Origin: Dehalogenimonas sp. 4OHTPN
Lineage (GTDB): Bacteria; Chloroflexota; Dehalococcoidia; Dehalococcoidales; Dehalococcoidaceae
Reading direction: 5' to 3'
NCBI RefSeq assembly: GCF_040448695.1
Contig: NZ_CP159307.1
Span: 744,001 to 808,000 of the forward strand
Length of the DNA stretch: 64,000 nucleotides
The notes below the pieces were generated by a model. The model was not told where the DNA came from, made no database searches, and saw only the letters and a list, made by a program, of their open reading frames with translations. Of this stretch, positions 62,425 to 64,000 are shown piece by piece. How positions within the stretch are numbered: position 1 is the stretch's first letter; each line of letters starts with the position of its first letter. A program made the translations under genes and the position numbers.

Positions 62425-63978
62425 ATGTCATTATTTCACAGCACTGTCTCCCGCCGCGATTTCATGAAGGGCTTGGGGCTAGTCGGCGGCATTGGCGGCG
62501 CAGCCGCCGTCACGCCTGCATTCCATGATCTGGATGAGGTCATTTCAGCAGCCGAATCCACCCGCAAGCGTGCTTGGTTCGTTAAAGAAGTTGACGAACC
62601 CACTGTAGAAATAGACTGGGCGCTGGTCAAGCGCCATCATGGCGGACACAGCACTCAGTCTGCTGCGGTCGTCGCCCGCTACCCCGGCCTCGAGGCATAC
62701 AATGCCATGACCCGGTCCGGGAAATCCGATGCCGACCGCATGAAGGACAACGAGCCGGGCTACCGCCTGCGCGACGCGGCGCTCGGTTCTGCCAACGGCG
62801 GCGTCTTCTCCGGGATATCCCTGGCAGGCAGCCCTGGTGCCGTCGGTGGCGTCATCCCAACCTGTGAAGCCGACAAATTCGGCCGCAGGAAAGTCCAGAC
62901 CCCCGAACAGCGCGGTGTTCCCAAGTGGACCGGCACCCCGGAGGAAGCCACCAAGATGCTCCGTGCCGTGATGGTCTTCTTCGGCGCCGCTAACCTCGGC
63001 GTGGGTGAGCTTGACGATCACCACAAGAACTTTGTGGGTTTGACCGGCGATAACATCGGCACCCAATACTATCCTAACATCGACAAAGCCCCCACTACGG
63101 TTACCAAACCGGTAGTTTTTGCCGACCAGCCTACCTTCACCTGGGACCAGGCTAAAAATATCACCTACGTGCCCAATATTCCTCTTTGGGCTGTCACCTA
63201 CCTAATTCCCCAGCACCAGGAACTTAACATGAGGCGGCCGACTGTCCTGGGCAGAACCACCCAGACGCGCTATCGGCTGCGCCGCGAAACCACCACCTGC
63301 ACCCAGGACTTCATCACCGGCATCGGTTACCAGAGCATGGCTGATGTGCCGTACCGTGTCCTGCCTTCGGGCCCCGGCATCGTTTTAGGGGGTTTAGGCG
63401 AGAACGCCCGGCATTCCATCATGACCCTTAGCCCTGAAGTCGGCGCTTTCGGCGGCTACTTCGATATGTTGACCGACCTGGAACTGGCGCCGACCAAGCC
63501 TATCGACGCCGGCATGTGGCGTTTCTGCCACAGCTGCGGCCTGTGCGCCGACCTTTGCCCTTCGGGCTCAATCACTAAGAAAGGCGAGGCTGAACCTTCC
63601 TACGAAGTCCGGCCGAGCCATCTCACTCCCAAAGACCCACCGCTACCTGGCATGCGCGAGTCCGGCGAGTGGCACAAACTTGGGCGCAAGACTTATTGGA
63701 CCGACATGCCCGGCAGTCAGATCTATCAGAGATCGGTTGACGTATGCAATGTCTGCTGGGGCAACTGCGTTTTCAACGGCGCCAACGGTGCCATGATTCA
63801 CCAGGTGGTCAAAGGCACGGCTTCCATCACGCCGCTGTTCAACGCTTTCTTCGCCGCCATGCACGAACCTATGGGTTACGGCATGAAGCACGGCGAGGAG
63901 GTTGAGGAGTGGTGGAACATGTCCCTGCCGTCGAACGGTTTCTCCTCAACCATGATGGCCCGTCACATGGGTTACTAA
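62425..63978 (+). CDS. rdhA: Reductive dehalogenase catalytic subunit RdhA
   Basis: 517 residues. Corrinoid/Fe-S enzyme that uses a halogenated organic compound as terminal electron acceptor at the outer face of the membrane. Tat signal SRRDFMKGLG at residues 9-18. The cluster motif Cys 368-x2-Cys 371-x2-Cys 374-x3-Cys 378-Pro is complete. The second motif has only Cys 441, Cys 444 and Cys 448, the last followed by Val rather than Pro, with no other Cys between 378 and 441. The substrate cannot be read from sequence. The rdhB anchor gene is expected just past the window end. Electrons may come from the Hup-type hydrogenase at 43-46 kb. Confidence 0.95.
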   Translation: MSLFHSTVSRRDFMKGLGLVGGIGGAAAVTPAFHDLDEVISAAESTRKRAWFVKEVDEPTVEIDWALVKRHHGGHSTQSAAVVARYPGLEAYNAMTRSGKSDADRMKDNEPGYRLRDAALGSANGGVFSGISLAGSPGAVGGVIPTCEADKFGRRKVQTPEQRGVPKWTGTPEEATKMLRAVMVFFGAANLGVGELDDHHKNFVGLTGDNIGTQYYPNIDKAPTTVTKPVVFADQPTFTWDQAKNITYVPNIPLWAVTYLIPQHQELNMRRPTVLGRTTQTRYRLRRETTTCTQDFITGIGYQSMADVPYRVLPSGPGIVLGGLGENARHSIMTLSPEVGAFGGYFDMLTDLELAPTKPIDAGMWRFCHSCGLCADLCPSGSITKKGEAEPSYEVRPSHLTPKDPPLPGMRESGEWHKLGRKTYWTDMPGSQIYQRSVDVCNVCWGNCVFNGANGAMIHQVVKGTASITPLFNAFFAAMHEPMGYGMKHGEEVEEWWNMSLPSNGFSSTMMARHMGY

Positions 63979-64000
63979 ACACACGAACGGAAATCGCAAA

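Overview
The window looks like a chromosomal segment of an organohalide-respiring member of the Dehalococcoidia (Chloroflexota), most likely Dehalogenimonas or a close relative. The evidence is a Tat-exported reductive dehalogenase (RdhA) at the right end, a periplasmic-type [NiFe] uptake hydrogenase, moderately high GC, and bacterial housekeeping genes. There is no 16S gene here, so the genus is an inference. No phage, insertion sequence or CRISPR array was seen.

Layout. 1-5.7 kb: DNA repair (3' part of a UvrD/PcrA helicase, mutL), then prs and glyA on the minus strand. 6.1-10.6 kb: an accessory block with a membrane-anchored unknown, a Tat-type lipoprotein carrying a PAAR domain, a methyltransferase, a B12-binding radical SAM protein and a pentapeptide-repeat protein. 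10.7-23.3 kb: housekeeping genes (uracil-DNA glycosylase, RNase J, FtsK, beta-CASP nuclease, RNase P RNA, S41 protease, thyX, cation/proton antiporter, argC). 23.5-28.6 kb: a 1386-residue 2-hydroxyacyl-CoA dehydratase activase-like fusion, a DUF998-like membrane protein and tRNA-Val.

28.7-42.5 kb is a surface-protein locus. It holds a roughly 1790-residue MBG/YDG-repeat protein with a C-terminal membrane anchor, a divergent membrane-bound LuxR-type regulator with a 16-bp perfect palindrome between them, and a 1987-residue secreted protein. The secreted protein contains nine essentially identical 363-bp tandem repeats. Its roughly 435-nt leader carries two related copies of a compact element. 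Each copy has a 20-22 codon open frame whose stop lies in the loop of an intrinsic terminator, plus an upstream hairpin whose pairing is kept by compensatory changes and a possible antiterminator. I regard this tandem leader-peptide attenuator as the most novel signal in the window.

42.6-46.6 kb: a four-gene operon (diheme cytochrome c lipoprotein, [NiFe] hydrogenase small and large subunits, maturation protease). A 10-bp palindrome upstream of its promoter recurs exactly upstream of rdhA at 62.1 kb, suggesting that the H2-oxidising and dehalogenating ends of respiration may be co-regulated. 46.7-62 kb: a P-II/DUF1538 operon, a polytopic glycosyltransferase, a serpin lipoprotein, tRNA-Arg, a two-component system, a MarR-controlled efflux pump, DegV, a DEAD-box helicase and a lemA/htpX group. 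62.4-64 kb: rdhA, with rdhB expected just beyond the window.
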